From: an uncultured Prevotella sp.
GTDB lineage: Bacteria; Bacteroidota; Bacteroidia; Bacteroidales; Bacteroidaceae
Reading direction: 5' to 3'
Assembly (NCBI GenBank): GCA_939792625.1
Contig: CALNFG010000002.1
Location: 1-36,733, forward strand
DNA length: 36,733 nucleotides
The position numbers and the translations under genes are program-made. Numbering within the stretch: the stretch's first letter is position 1; every line of letters starts with the position of its first letter. This document shows positions 8,625-17,957 of the stretch, piece by piece. The notes below the pieces were generated by a model. The model did no database searches. It worked only from the letters and a program-made list of their open reading frames with translations, and was not told the origin of the DNA.

Positions 8625-8793
8625 TGAATGTCCGCAATCAGCAAACATCCACAGTAGGGACATAATTTATTATGTCCGCACGCCGCGAAGTGGCGTATGT
8701 TTGCAGGCTATACTGCGTAATACGTTTCTGCGAAACGTGCGGACATAATAAATTATGTCCCTACTGTGGGTGTTTGCTGATTGCGGACATTCA
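8625..8793. repeat. 169-bp MITE-like inverted-repeat element
   Basis: Arms 8625-8682 and 8736-8793 are reverse complements at 57/58 positions; 53-bp centre contains smaller hairpins (ACGCC..GGCGT, GCAG..CTGC, ACGTTTC..GAAACGT). Confidence 0.85.
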
Positions 8794-8800
8794 TTTAGCA

Positions 8801-8830
8801 AAAAAAATCAAAACAGTTTCCTGGCAAACT
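8801..8830 (-). terminator. Rho-independent terminator of the LUD-domain gene
   Basis: Minus strand ACAGTTT-gccagg-AAACTGT followed by TTTGATTTTTTTT. Confidence 0.7.
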
Positions 8831-8831
8831 G

Positions 8832-9467
8832 TCAGTACCCTAAGTCTTCGCCCACAAGCACCACGGTGTGGCGGCCGGCGGGATGGGAGTTGCGCATGAA
8901 GTGTATGTAGTTGCAGATGCTTTCGGGCGAGTTGCAGTTGTGGCATGTGCCGTCGGTGCGGCACGGGGTCTTAATGTCGAAGCGTGCCGCGTTTATCGGA
9001 CTTGCCGTCGAACGGGCGCGTGCCAGTGCGCTCTGCACGTCTTGCGTTACCTTGTTGAGGCCGGCAACCAGTATGACGTGCTTGGGTCCGAACGTTATGG
9101 CGGCCACGCGGTTGCCGTTGCCGTCGATGTTCACTATCACTCCGTCCTCGCTAATCGCGTTGACGCTCGACAGATAATAGTCGGCCGAGAACGCCTCGCG
9201 GTATATGCGCTGGGCCTCTTCGCGCGTTTCGGCCAGGTCGCGGTCGAGCAGTGTGAGGTCGCGCTTGTGCAGCGCCGCGGTCAGTCCCATGTCGCGTATG
9301 GTCATCGAGCCGCCCCACGACACGCTGCTGCCGTCGGGAATCATGGCCGAAACGCGCTCAACGGCCTCTGTCGCCGTGGGGCAGTAGAAGGCATCGAAGT
9401 TGCGGCGCTTCAGGTTTTTTATCATCTTCTGTGCAAGTTGTCCGTTGCGTATTTCTTTAGGTGTCAT
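8832..9467 (-). CDS. LUD domain protein (LutC/YkgG-like)
   Basis: RRNFDAFYCPTATEAVERVSAMIPDGSSVSWGGSMTIRDMGL...ISEDGVIVNIDGNGNRVAAITFGPKHVILVAGLNKV. Confidence 0.85.
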   Translation of the reverse strand: MTPKEIRNGQLAQKMIKNLKRRNFDAFYCPTATEAVERVSAMIPDGSSVSWGGSMTIRDMGLTAALHKRDLTLLDRDLAETREEAQRIYREAFSADYYLSSVNAISEDGVIVNIDGNGNRVAAITFGPKHVILVAGLNKVTQDVQSALARARSTASPINAARFDIKTPCRTDGTCHNCNSPESICNYIHFMRNSHPAGRHTVVLVGEDLGY

Positions 9468-9503
9468 AATGCTGTTGTGTAAAAAATGAAGTCAATGTAA
9501 GTG

Positions 9504-9511
9504 CAAAATTA
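9504..9511 (-). promoter_or_regulatory. -7 box TAATTTTG for the LUD gene
   Basis: Minus-strand TAATTTTG about 37 nt upstream of ATG 9467. Confidence 0.5.
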
Positions 9512-9626
9512 CTAATTTTTCCGCAACGGGAGAAGGATGGAGGGCAAACAAACGTAAAAAGCGCGGAAATGACTTTTCACCTCACAGGCAACCGTCGGCA
9601 TTGGCTCCTGTTACGGGGCGCTTTGC

Positions 9627-9714
9627 AAAAGCTTAACTTTCGGCTTCCCAAAGGTAAGCTTTTGGTCGCTAAAAGGTAAGCTTTTGCAAGCTAAAAGACG
9701 GTCTTTTACAACGC
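9627..9714. repeat. 22-bp-period palindromic array A (4 units)
   Basis: AAAAG-N5-CTTTT-like units start at 9627, 9649, 9671 and 9693 (exact 22-bp steps); cores CTTAA, GTAAG, GTAAG, ACGGT. Confidence 0.85.
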
Positions 9715-9900
9715 ATTTCATAAACCTTTGATTTTCAATGATTTATGTTGAGGCTCTTTGCAATGCTTTTTCGCATGGTTTTGCAACTTCATTTTGGTGT
9801 GTGTACCGTACATGCTGAGGCTGTTGTTGTCAGCCGTTGTTTATGTTTGCGTTATGTCTTATTTCATTCGTTTTCATTTCGCTTAATCGAAATTTTGCAT

Positions 9901-9908
9901 TAACTTTG
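9901..9908 (+). promoter_or_regulatory. -7 box TAACTTTG for S8 peptidase gene
   Basis: TAnnTTTG 24 nt upstream of ATG 9933; argues that the longer ORF start at 9837 is not used. Confidence 0.55.
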
Positions 9909-9932
9909 CACGCTAAAACCGAAGGTCTGTCG

Positions 9933-11336
9933 ATGAGTAAGCTATCAGCCATACTTATATTACTTTTGTTGGTGATTACGGCCGGTGCCCGTCCGTCCGG
10001 CAATGCGCACAAGGTGAAATATCCGGGAGGCAGGACATACATGTTCCGCGTTGAGTTGCGAGATAAGTGTGGCACGCCGTTCAGCATCAGCCGGCCTAAA
10101 GAGTTTCTTTCGGCAAAGGCGATAGTGAGGCGCAGCAGACAGCATATAGACGTAGATTCGACCGACCTGCCCGTAAATCCCGCTTACATCAACGAGATAC
10201 GCTCCACGGGCGTGGAGGTGGTGAGCCGCAGCAAGTGGAACAACACCGTGCTTGTGCGCAGCCACAGTCTTGACGTGCTGAAGAGCGTAGCGTTGCTGAA
10301 GTGCGTAAAGAGCATAAAGAAAGTATGGACATCACCCGACTCTGTAAGTCCGTCGCCCGCGAGGGCACGCTATCATACGGAGTTTAACCGCTGGGACACT
10401 ATATCGCAAAGTCACTACGGTGTGGCGCTTGAACAGATAGCCATGGTGAACGGGATGAAGATACACCGTCATGGTTTCTGCGGGCGCGGAATGACCATCG
10501 CCGTACTCGACGGTGGATTTATGAATGCCGACCTGATACCCTGTCTGCGTGAAGCCCGCATCGAGGGCAGTGCCGATTTTGTTGTGCCGCCGTCGCAGGA
10601 CATATTCAAGGAGATGGACCACGGCACGAAGGTGCTGTCGGTAATGTCGGTCAACGTGCCGGGCACATTTGTCGGCACGGCGCCGGATGCCTCTTATTGG
10701 CTGCTGAGGTGTGAAGACTATCAGACCGAAAGTCTTGCCGAAGAAGACTATTGGACCGCTGCAGCCGAGTTTGCCGACAGTGTGGGAGCAGACATAATAA
10801 GCAGTTCGGTCGGTTATCATGCTTTCGACATTTCTTCAGACAATTATGCCTATACCCAGCTTGACGGCCGCACTGCGCTTGTGTCCCGCACGGCCTCGAT
10901 GCTTGCCGGCAAGGGTATAATACTTGTAAACAGTGCCGGTAACGACGGCATGGGCTCGTGGAAAAAAATCAGTGTGCCTGCCGATGCAACCGATATAATA
11001 ACCGTGGGCGCAGCCACGCCCGACGGCCTTAATGCCGCGTTCAGCAGCATCGGGCCCACGGCCGATGGCCGGATAAAGCCCGACGTGATGGCTATGGGCA
11101 GCCCCACGGCGGTGATAACCGGCCGCGGCACTATAATAAAAGGAGTCGGAACATCATTCTCTACACCGGTGGTGGCGGGTATGGTGGCGTGTCTGTGGCA
11201 GGCCCTGCCCGACAAGACAGCCCGTGAGATAATAAGTCTGGTGCGCCGCTGTGCCGACAATACCGCCACGCCCGACAACATTTACGGGTATGGAATACCC
11301 GACTTTTGGAAGGCATACCAGATGGGCCGTGACTGA
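9933..11336 (+). CDS. Secreted S8 (subtilisin-like) serine peptidase
   Basis: Signal peptide MSKLSAILILLLLVITAGA; catalytic motifs IAVLDGG (Asp), MDHGTKVLSVM (His), GTSFSTPVVAGMVA (Ser). Confidence 0.92.
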   Translation: MSKLSAILILLLLVITAGARPSGNAHKVKYPGGRTYMFRVELRDKCGTPFSISRPKEFLSAKAIVRRSRQHIDVDSTDLPVNPAYINEIRSTGVEVVSRSKWNNTVLVRSHSLDVLKSVALLKCVKSIKKVWTSPDSVSPSPARARYHTEFNRWDTISQSHYGVALEQIAMVNGMKIHRHGFCGRGMTIAVLDGGFMNADLIPCLREARIEGSADFVVPPSQDIFKEMDHGTKVLSVMSVNVPGTFVGTAPDASYWLLRCEDYQTESLAEEDYWTAAAEFADSVGADIISSSVGYHAFDISSDNYAYTQLDGRTALVSRTASMLAGKGIILVNSAGNDGMGSWKKISVPADATDIITVGAATPDGLNAAFSSIGPTADGRIKPDVMAMGSPTAVITGRGTIIKGVGTSFSTPVVAGMVACLWQALPDKTAREIISLVRRCADNTATPDNIYGYGIPDFWKAYQMGRD

Positions 11337-11402
11337 CGGCACGGTACGCCGCCGTATGCCGGCCGGAATACAGTGGCGTGTCTGTTGACAAAATGTGTTT
11401 TT

Positions 11403-12704
11403 ATGAAAAAGCCTCTTACTCTGTATGAACTTAATTCGCTTGTGCGCAACGCCGTCGAACTGACTCTGCCCGACAGTTATTGGGTGGAGGCCGAGATTGC
11501 CGAAATACGCGAGCGTGGCGGCCACTGCTACATGGAACTGGTGCAGAAAGACGCACTTGGCTCCACGCCCGTGGCACGTGCCTCGGCCAAGTGCTGGCGT
11601 TCGTCGTGGATGCTGGTGCGGCCGCACTTTGAGCGGGTGGCGGGTCAGAGTCTGCACGCAGGCATGCAGGTGTTGCTGCAGGTATATGCTCAGTTTCACG
11701 AAAACTACGGATTCTCGTGGATAGTAACCGACATTGACCCCACGTTCACGCTTGGCGACATGGCCCGCAAGCGCCGCGAGGTGATAAGGATATTGCGTGA
11801 GGAAGGCGTGTTCGACCTTAACAAAGAACTGCCGATATCTCTGTTTGCCCGGCGCATAGCCGTGGTGTCGAGCGAGACGGCTGCCGGCTACGGCGACTTT
11901 TGCCATCAGCTTGGCACCAATGCCTTCGGCTTCAGTTTCAGCGTGACGCTGTTTCCCGCCGTAATGCAGGGAGAGCGTGCTGGGCGGAGCATAATAAGCG
12001 CGCTTGACGACATCAACAGCCATGTGGCAGATTTTGATTGTGTGGTGATAATCCGTGGAGGAGGCGCCGTGAGCGATCTGTCGGCTTTCGACTCACTCGA
12101 ACTGGCCGAGAACGTGGCCAATTTCCCTTTGCCGGTGATTGCCGGCATCGGACACGAGCGCGACGAGTCGGTTGTTGACATGGTGGCCAATACCCGTGTA
12201 AAGACGCCTACGGCCGCAGCCGCTTTTCTCATAGACAACCTGAAGCGCACGCTCGACCGTATAGACGGGGCACGCACTGCGATTGTGTCGGCCGTGAGCC
12301 GCCGCATGGACCTTGAGCGGATGCGGCTGGCACGTGTAGCCGAACGCATACCCGTGCTGTTCTCGCTCGTCAACGTGCGTCAGCAGTCGCGCTTGGATGC
12401 TCTGGCCAAGCGCGCCGAGACTGCCGTAAGGCGCAAGCTGATGCTCTCAGGGGCGCGTCTTGACCGCCTGGCCGCTGCGTTGCCGCCTGCCGTAAGGCAG
12501 CGTATCATGGGCGAGAGCCACCGGCTCGAACTGCTGGCAAAGCGCCTGGAGGCAGCCGACCCTGCGCTGTTGCTGAAGCGCGGCTATTCGATAACGCTGC
12601 TTAACGGGCGCGCAGTGCGTTCGGTGACGGAGTTACACGACGGTGACGTGATAGAGACACGCCTGAGCGACGGCAGGATAATGTCGGAAGTGATAAAAAA
12701 GTAG
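11403..12704 (+). CDS. xseA: Exodeoxyribonuclease VII large subunit
   Basis: MKKPLTLYELNSLVRNAVELTLPDSYWVEAEIAEIRERGGHCYMELVQKD...RIAVVSSETAAGYGDF...VVIIRGGGAVSDLSAFDS...VIAGIGHERDESVVDMVANTRVKTPTAAAAFLI. Confidence 0.95.
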   Translation: MKKPLTLYELNSLVRNAVELTLPDSYWVEAEIAEIRERGGHCYMELVQKDALGSTPVARASAKCWRSSWMLVRPHFERVAGQSLHAGMQVLLQVYAQFHENYGFSWIVTDIDPTFTLGDMARKRREVIRILREEGVFDLNKELPISLFARRIAVVSSETAAGYGDFCHQLGTNAFGFSFSVTLFPAVMQGERAGRSIISALDDINSHVADFDCVVIIRGGGAVSDLSAFDSLELAENVANFPLPVIAGIGHERDESVVDMVANTRVKTPTAAAAFLIDNLKRTLDRIDGARTAIVSAVSRRMDLERMRLARVAERIPVLFSLVNVRQQSRLDALAKRAETAVRRKLMLSGARLDRLAAALPPAVRQRIMGESHRLELLAKRLEAADPALLLKRGYSITLLNGRAVRSVTELHDGDVIETRLSDGRIMSEVIKK

Positions 12705-12831
12705 TTAGAGTATTTAAAGAAGTTATCGCCCGCTGCGCGGGCTTGGCAGTTAAAGTCAAATGCCTTGCCTGTAAAGTTTATTAAAAAGGCGGAGAGGGTG
12801 ATTGAGGACATTCATTTAAAGATTATACCGA

Positions 12832-13022
12832 TGAAAGAGTTTAAATATGAAGAAGCCTTGAAGCAGCTTGAGGACATCGTGGCAAAGATAGAGAACGACG
12901 AACTCGACATAGACAGTCTGAGCCGCGAGCTGAAAGTGGCGCAGAAGCTGATAAAGCAGTGCAAGGACAAGCTGACAAAGACGGACGAGGAAATCAGCAA
13001 AATACTCGGCAGCGATGCGTAA
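12832..13022 (+). CDS. xseB: Exodeoxyribonuclease VII small subunit
   Basis: MKEFKYEEALKQLEDIVAKIENDELDIDSLSRELKVAQKLIKQCKDKLTKTDEEISKIL; downstream of xseA. Confidence 0.92.
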
Positions 13023-13111
13023 CCTGCCGTTACGGTACGGGACGATGCACATTTGCCCCGCACATCAGTCAAATAATTTCGGAAAAAATTGTAAGTTACT
13101 GAGATTATTCG

Positions 13112-13119
13112 TATTTTTG
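13112..13119 (+). promoter_or_regulatory. Promoter for ilvE (TTG - ~20 nt - TATTTTTG)
   Basis: TTG at about 13089-13091 and TATTTTTG at 13112-13119. Confidence 0.65.
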
Positions 13120-13150
13120 CACTACTAAATTCAACTTTTAAAATGATATT

Positions 13151-14173
13151 ATGAAAAATCTGGATTGGGCTAATTTGTCTTTCGGTTACATGCCGACCGA
13201 TTACAATGTCCGTTGCTATTACCGCGACGGCAAATGGGGTGAGATTGAAGTATGTTCTGACGAGTACATAAAGATGCACATGGCTGCCACGTGTCTGCAT
13301 TACGGTCAGGAAGCCTTCGAGGGCTTGAAAGCGTTCCGCTGTCCTGACGGGAAGGTGCGTGTGTTCCGTATGGACGAGAATGCAGCCCGTCTGCAAAGCA
13401 CGTGCCGCGGCATACTTATGCCCGAAGTCCCGACTGAGTTGTTTGAGGAAATGGTCACAAAAGTTGTGCGTCTCAATCAGGACTATATTCCGACTTACGA
13501 GAGCGGCGCCACACTGTACATCCGTCCGCTGCTTGTTGGTATGTCGGCTCAGGTAGGTGTTCATCCTGCTTCTGAATACTTGTTCATGATATTCGTTACT
13601 CCGGTAGGTCCGTATTTCAAGGGCGGATTTGCCACCAATCCGTATGTAATCATCCGTGAGTATGACCGCTCGGCTCCGCTCGGCACGGGTGTATATAAGG
13701 TGGGAGGCAACTATGCCGCTTCTCTGCGTGCCAACAAGATGGCTCACGATCTGGGTTACGCCTGTGAGTTCTATCTCGACGCAAAGGAAAAGAAATATAT
13801 GGACGAATGCGGAGCTGCCAACTTCTTCGGCATCAAGGACAATACTTACGTAACTCCGAAGTCAACGAGCATTCTGCCGAGTATAACCAACAAGAGTCTC
13901 ATGCAGCTTGCCGAGGACATGGGCATGAAGGTGGAGCGCAGACAGATACCGGAGAAAGAGCTTGCCACATTCGAGGAAGCAGGAGCATGCGGTACCGCAG
14001 CCGTGATAAGTCCTATCTCAAAGATTGACGACCTTGAGGAAAAGAAGAGCTACGTGATAAGCAAGGACGGCAAACCCGGCCCCATCTGCACCAAGCTTTA
14101 CAACAAGCTTCGCAACATACAGTATGGCATTGAGCCGGATGTTCACGGATGGACTAAAGTGGTTATCGAATAA
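13151..14173 (+). CDS. ilvE: Branched-chain amino acid aminotransferase
   Basis: MKNLDWANLSFGYMPTDYNVRCYYRDGKWGE...LHYGQEAFEGLKAFR...YKVGGNYAASLRANKMAHDLGY...DECGAANFFGIKD. Confidence 0.95.
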   Translation: MKNLDWANLSFGYMPTDYNVRCYYRDGKWGEIEVCSDEYIKMHMAATCLHYGQEAFEGLKAFRCPDGKVRVFRMDENAARLQSTCRGILMPEVPTELFEEMVTKVVRLNQDYIPTYESGATLYIRPLLVGMSAQVGVHPASEYLFMIFVTPVGPYFKGGFATNPYVIIREYDRSAPLGTGVYKVGGNYAASLRANKMAHDLGYACEFYLDAKEKKYMDECGAANFFGIKDNTYVTPKSTSILPSITNKSLMQLAEDMGMKVERRQIPEKELATFEEAGACGTAAVISPISKIDDLEEKKSYVISKDGKPGPICTKLYNKLRNIQYGIEPDVHGWTKVVIE

Positions 14174-14192
14174 ATACGTTTTAATTTGAGAG

Positions 14193-14268
14193 TTATGAAT
14201 TAAGAGTTAAGAAAAACACTCTTGTTGCTGAATTGCATGAGACGATTTTCTTAACTCTTAATTCATAA
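14193..14268. repeat. Inverted repeat / terminator-like hairpin between ilvE and trmB
   Basis: TTATGAATTAAGAGTTAAGAAAA (14193-14215) perfectly complementary to TTTTCTTAACTCTTAATTCATAA (14246-14268); followed by degenerate AATTCATAATT-type repeats. Confidence 0.8.
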
Positions 14269-14295
14269 TTTATAATTTCATAATTTCTAATCTGA

Positions 14296-15066
14296 ATGGG
14301 TAAAGGGAAATTAGCCAAGTTTGCCGACATGGAGCGGTATGAGAACGTGTTTCAATATCCTTATTCGGTTGTTGACAATGTTCCGTTTGAGATGAAAGGT
14401 CACTGGCGTGACATGTATTTTCATAATGACAATCCCATAGTGCTTGAGCTTGGCTGCGGTAAAGGTGAGTATGCGGTCGGGCTGGCGCGTCTTTTCCCTG
14501 ACGTCAACTTCATCGGCGTTGATATAAAAGGAGCCCGCATGTGGACAGGAGCCACTGCAGCGTTGGCTGAAGGACTGGGAAACGTTGCTTTTCTGCGTAC
14601 CAACATCGAGATTATAGACCGGTTTTTCTCTGCGGACGAGGTGCAGGAGATATGGCTCACCTTCAGTGACCCGCAGATGAAAAACGTGCGCAAACGTCTC
14701 ACAAGCACGTATTTCATGGAGCGTTACCGCCGTTTTCTCGTAGACGGAGGCATAATACATGTCAAGACAGACAGCAATTTCCTTTTCACCTACACAACAT
14801 ACATGGTAGAGCATAACCGTCTGCCTCTGCTGTTCCGTACGGAAGACCTCTATCATACAGCCGACATCGACGATGACACACGCCGCATACTTTCGATACA
14901 GACTTATTACGAGAGTCAGTGGATAGAACGTGGACTGAACATCAGATACATGAAGTTTCGTCTTCCCCATGGCGCTTGTCTGGAAGAGTCAGGCGTGGAG
15001 ATTCCCGTTGATGACTACCGCAGCTACAAGCGTACGGGGCGCAGTGGTGTGGAAACACGTAAATAG
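14296..15066 (+). CDS. trmB: tRNA (guanosine(46)-N7)-methyltransferase
   Basis: [38 protein letters not shown]...[42 protein letters not shown]. Confidence 0.94.
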   Translation: MGKGKLAKFADMERYENVFQYPYSVVDNVPFEMKGHWRDMYFHNDNPIVLELGCGKGEYAVGLARLFPDVNFIGVDIKGARMWTGATAALAEGLGNVAFLRTNIEIIDRFFSADEVQEIWLTFSDPQMKNVRKRLTSTYFMERYRRFLVDGGIIHVKTDSNFLFTYTTYMVEHNRLPLLFRTEDLYHTADIDDDTRRILSIQTYYESQWIERGLNIRYMKFRLPHGACLEESGVEIPVDDYRSYKRTGRSGVETRK

Positions 15067-15218
15067 AGCCTGCGTGTGTCTGTGACGGACGTGGAGACGG
15101 TACACGTGTCTGCAAGTGTCCGTGTTGTCCTTTTGCGTTGCATGACGTGTGGCGGTATTGCGTAAGAAAATAAATTTTGTTTCATACGCATTTATTTTGT
15201 TCTTCTGCCGATTTGCAG

Positions 15219-15226
15219 TAACTTTG
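15219..15226 (+). promoter_or_regulatory. -7 box TAACTTTG for second MATE gene
   Basis: TTTTG about 19 nt upstream; ATG 27 nt downstream. Confidence 0.6.
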
Positions 15227-15252
15227 CACGCGATTTTAAAAAGGATATTTTT

Positions 15253-16614
15253 ATGGATAACAAACAGGCTACACTTGAACTTGGAACAAAACCGGTAGGT
15301 AAGCTGCTGGCTCAATATGCCTTGCCGGCCATCGTGGCGATGACGGCCTCTTCGCTGTATAACATGATAGACAGCATCTTCATAGGGCAAGGCGTGGGGG
15401 CGTTGGCCATATCGGGACTTGCCATCACGTTCCCGTTGATGAACCTTTCTGCAGCCTTCGGCGCTGCCGTCGGTATAGGTTCGTCTACATGTATATCGGT
15501 GAAACTCGGACAGAAAGACTATGACATGGCCGAAAACATCTTCGGCAACAGCTTTACACTTAACCTGGTGGTGGGTTTGGCTTTCGGACTTATAGCCATG
15601 ATATTTCTTGACCCGATACTGTATTTTTTCGGAGCGAGTGAGAACACCATACCTTATGCCCGCGACTACATGACAGTTATATTGGCCGGCAACGTTGTTT
15701 CACAGACGTTTCTCGGGATGAACGCAGTGCTGCGTGCAGCCAGCAAGCCCAAACAGGCCATGGCCGCCACGATATTGACCGTGATTCTGAACATCGTGCT
15801 TGCACCTGTATTTATCTGGCCTATGAACATGGGCATTCAGGGTGCGGCTCTCGCAACAATCATTTCTCAGGCCGTGGCTCTGATATGGCAGATAAAGCTG
15901 TTCAGCAACGATAAGGAGATACTTCACTTCAAGCGTGGCATATACAAACTGAAGAGTGCCATTGTGAAAAACATTATAAGCATTGGCATGTCTCCGTTTG
16001 CCATGAACGTCTGTGCCTGTGTGGTGGTAATATTCATCAATGCCGGCCTGTCTCATTATGGAGGCGATTTGGCCGTTGGCGCTTACGGTATAGCAAGCAA
16101 GGTCTCGTTTATATTTGTGATGGTTACCATCGGCCTTAATCAGGGGATGCTTCCCATTGCCGGTTACAATTATGGCGCACAGCGTTTCGACAGATTGATG
16201 GGAGTACTTAAATATGCAATGATTACAGCCACTATAATAACAACGTTGGGATTTATCATTGCTGAGTTCTTCCCGTACCAGTGCGCAAGGCTTTTTACTA
16301 CGGATAAAACTCTGATAGATATGTCGATAGAGGGAATAAGGATACACATGCTGGCTTTCCCGATTGTCGGTTGTCAGATGGTCATTACCAACTTCTTTCA
16401 GTGCATAGGAAAAGCAAAAATAAGCATATTCCTTTCACTTTCGCGCCAGATGCTCTTCTTGCTGCCTCTTCTTGTGATGCTGCCACCTATAATGAAACTT
16501 GACGGTGTATGGACAGCCATGCCCGTGTCAGACGTCATTGCTGCAATAGTGGCGTTTGTGATGATGGCTAAATATATGAGAAAGTTTAAGAAACAGATGC
16601 AGATGACGGCTTAA
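15253..16614 (+). CDS. MATE family efflux transporter
   Basis: LLAQYALPAIVAMTASSLYNMIDSIFIGQGVGALAISGLAITFPLMNLSAAFGAAVGIGSSTCISVKLGQKD... Confidence 0.93.
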   Translation: MDNKQATLELGTKPVGKLLAQYALPAIVAMTASSLYNMIDSIFIGQGVGALAISGLAITFPLMNLSAAFGAAVGIGSSTCISVKLGQKDYDMAENIFGNSFTLNLVVGLAFGLIAMIFLDPILYFFGASENTIPYARDYMTVILAGNVVSQTFLGMNAVLRAASKPKQAMAATILTVILNIVLAPVFIWPMNMGIQGAALATIISQAVALIWQIKLFSNDKEILHFKRGIYKLKSAIVKNIISIGMSPFAMNVCACVVVIFINAGLSHYGGDLAVGAYGIASKVSFIFVMVTIGLNQGMLPIAGYNYGAQRFDRLMGVLKYAMITATIITTLGFIIAEFFPYQCARLFTTDKTLIDMSIEGIRIHMLAFPIVGCQMVITNFFQCIGKAKISIFLSLSRQMLFLLPLLVMLPPIMKLDGVWTAMPVSDVIAAIVAFVMMAKYMRKFKKQMQMTA

Positions 16615-16690
16615 TGACGTGAGCCTGTGTGTCAGGATTGCTGTGCAATCGGAGTAAGGTTTCGTCGTATGACAATAAAAATTGAAAAAT

Positions 16691-17314
16691 ATGGAACACA
16701 AGAATATAATAATCAACGTTGGCCGACAGCTCGGAAGCGGTGGAATGATTATAGCAAAGATGCTGGCCGAAGACTTCGGCTGTAAGTTCTATGACAAGGA
16801 GTTGCTCAATCTTGCAGCGAAAGAAAGTGGTTTCAGCGAGAAGTTTTTTGAACAGAACGATGAAAAGAAAGGCTTTTTCCGGTCGTTGTTTCATGTTCAT
16901 GCACCTTTCGTGTCAGACAATAACTTTTATAATAACAAACTGTCGCAGGAAAGTCTGTTCCAGTTTCAGAGCGACGCCATCCGCAAAGCCGCACAGACAG
17001 ACTCTTGTGTTTTTGTCGGGCGTTGTGCTGATTATGTGTTACGTGACTTTGATAATACCGTAAGCGTGTTTATAACGGCAGACCTCAAAGAGCGTGTGGA
17101 GCGTATCTGCGAACGTCATAACTGCGGTGAAGAAGAGGCCAGAAAGATAATCGAGAGCAAAGAATCGACGCGCTCGTCTTATTATAATTATTATACAGGC
17201 AAGGTGTGGGGACACGGCACTTCTTACGATCTTTGCATAAACTCAAGCGTTTTGGGCATAGATGGTACAGAGCAGTTTGTCAAGGATTTTATAAAAAAAG
17301 TTTTGAAAGTATAA
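16691..17314 (+). CDS. Cytidylate kinase-like family protein
   Basis: IIINVGRQLGSGGMIIAKMLAEDFGCKFYDKELLNLAAKESGFSE...CVFVGRCADYVLRD...VFITADLKERVERICERHN. Confidence 0.87.
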   Translation: MEHKNIIINVGRQLGSGGMIIAKMLAEDFGCKFYDKELLNLAAKESGFSEKFFEQNDEKKGFFRSLFHVHAPFVSDNNFYNNKLSQESLFQFQSDAIRKAAQTDSCVFVGRCADYVLRDFDNTVSVFITADLKERVERICERHNCGEEEARKIIESKESTRSSYYNYYTGKVWGHGTSYDLCINSSVLGIDGTEQFVKDFIKKVLKV

Positions 17315-17365
17315 GGTTGATACGTGCATTCTTCATCCTTTCATCTTTTCTGGTAAATATATCAA

Positions 17366-17884
17366 ATGAAACGAATAGGTATAATCAGCGACACGCACTC
17401 ATACTGGGATGACAAGTATCTGCATTACTTTGAGCCTTGCGACGAAATCTGGCATGCCGGTGACATCGGTTCGCTTGAGGTGGCGGAACGCCTGGCAGAA
17501 TACAGAATGTTCCGTGCCGTATGCGGAAACTGTGACGGCGGCGACCTGCGCCGGATGTATCCCGAGGTGTTAAGATGGAAGTGTGAAGATGCTGATGTGC
17601 TGATGAAGCATATAGGCGGTTATCCGGGCAATTACGATCAAAGTATCAGGGCTTCGATTTACGCCATGCCTCCGCAGTTGTTCATAAGTGGACATTCGCA
17701 CATTCTGAAAGTAAAATACGACAAGACACTCAACCTGTTGCACATCAATCCCGGAGCTGCAGGATTGCAGGGATGGCACAGGGAGCGAACTCTAATCAGG
17801 CTGATAATTGACAGAGGTAAGTTTAAAGATCTTGAAGTGGTCACTCTTGATGACCCGAGGAAATGTGGCGCACACAATTTTTAG
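17366..17884 (+). CDS. YfcE/MJ0936-type metallophosphoesterase
   Basis: MKRIGIISDTHSYWDDKYLHYF...DEIWHAGDIGS...VCGNCDGGD...FISGHSHILKV...LLHINPGAAGLQGWH. Confidence 0.92.
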   Translation: MKRIGIISDTHSYWDDKYLHYFEPCDEIWHAGDIGSLEVAERLAEYRMFRAVCGNCDGGDLRRMYPEVLRWKCEDADVLMKHIGGYPGNYDQSIRASIYAMPPQLFISGHSHILKVKYDKTLNLLHINPGAAGLQGWHRERTLIRLIIDRGKFKDLEVVTLDDPRKCGAHNF

Positions 17885-17957
17885 CCGATAATTGAGTTAT
17901 ATATACATGGTAACCAACCTAAAATGTATAACAACCAACTTAAATAAATACATTAAT

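Noticed and set aside
9627-9714. CRISPR interpretation of the 22-bp arrays
   Set aside because: Repeats are short, self-palindromic, with only 7-bp linkers and no cas genes
11154-12023. 289-aa minus ORF over S8 peptidase/xseA
   Set aside because: Antisense artefact spanning two confident genes
12812-13747. 311-aa minus ORF over xseB/ilvE
   Set aside because: Antisense to two confident genes; composition inconsistent with a real protein
15067-15180. GTGTCTG/GTGTCCG-like low-complexity stretch after trmB
   Set aside because: Irregular spacing and low similarity between copies; probably compositional
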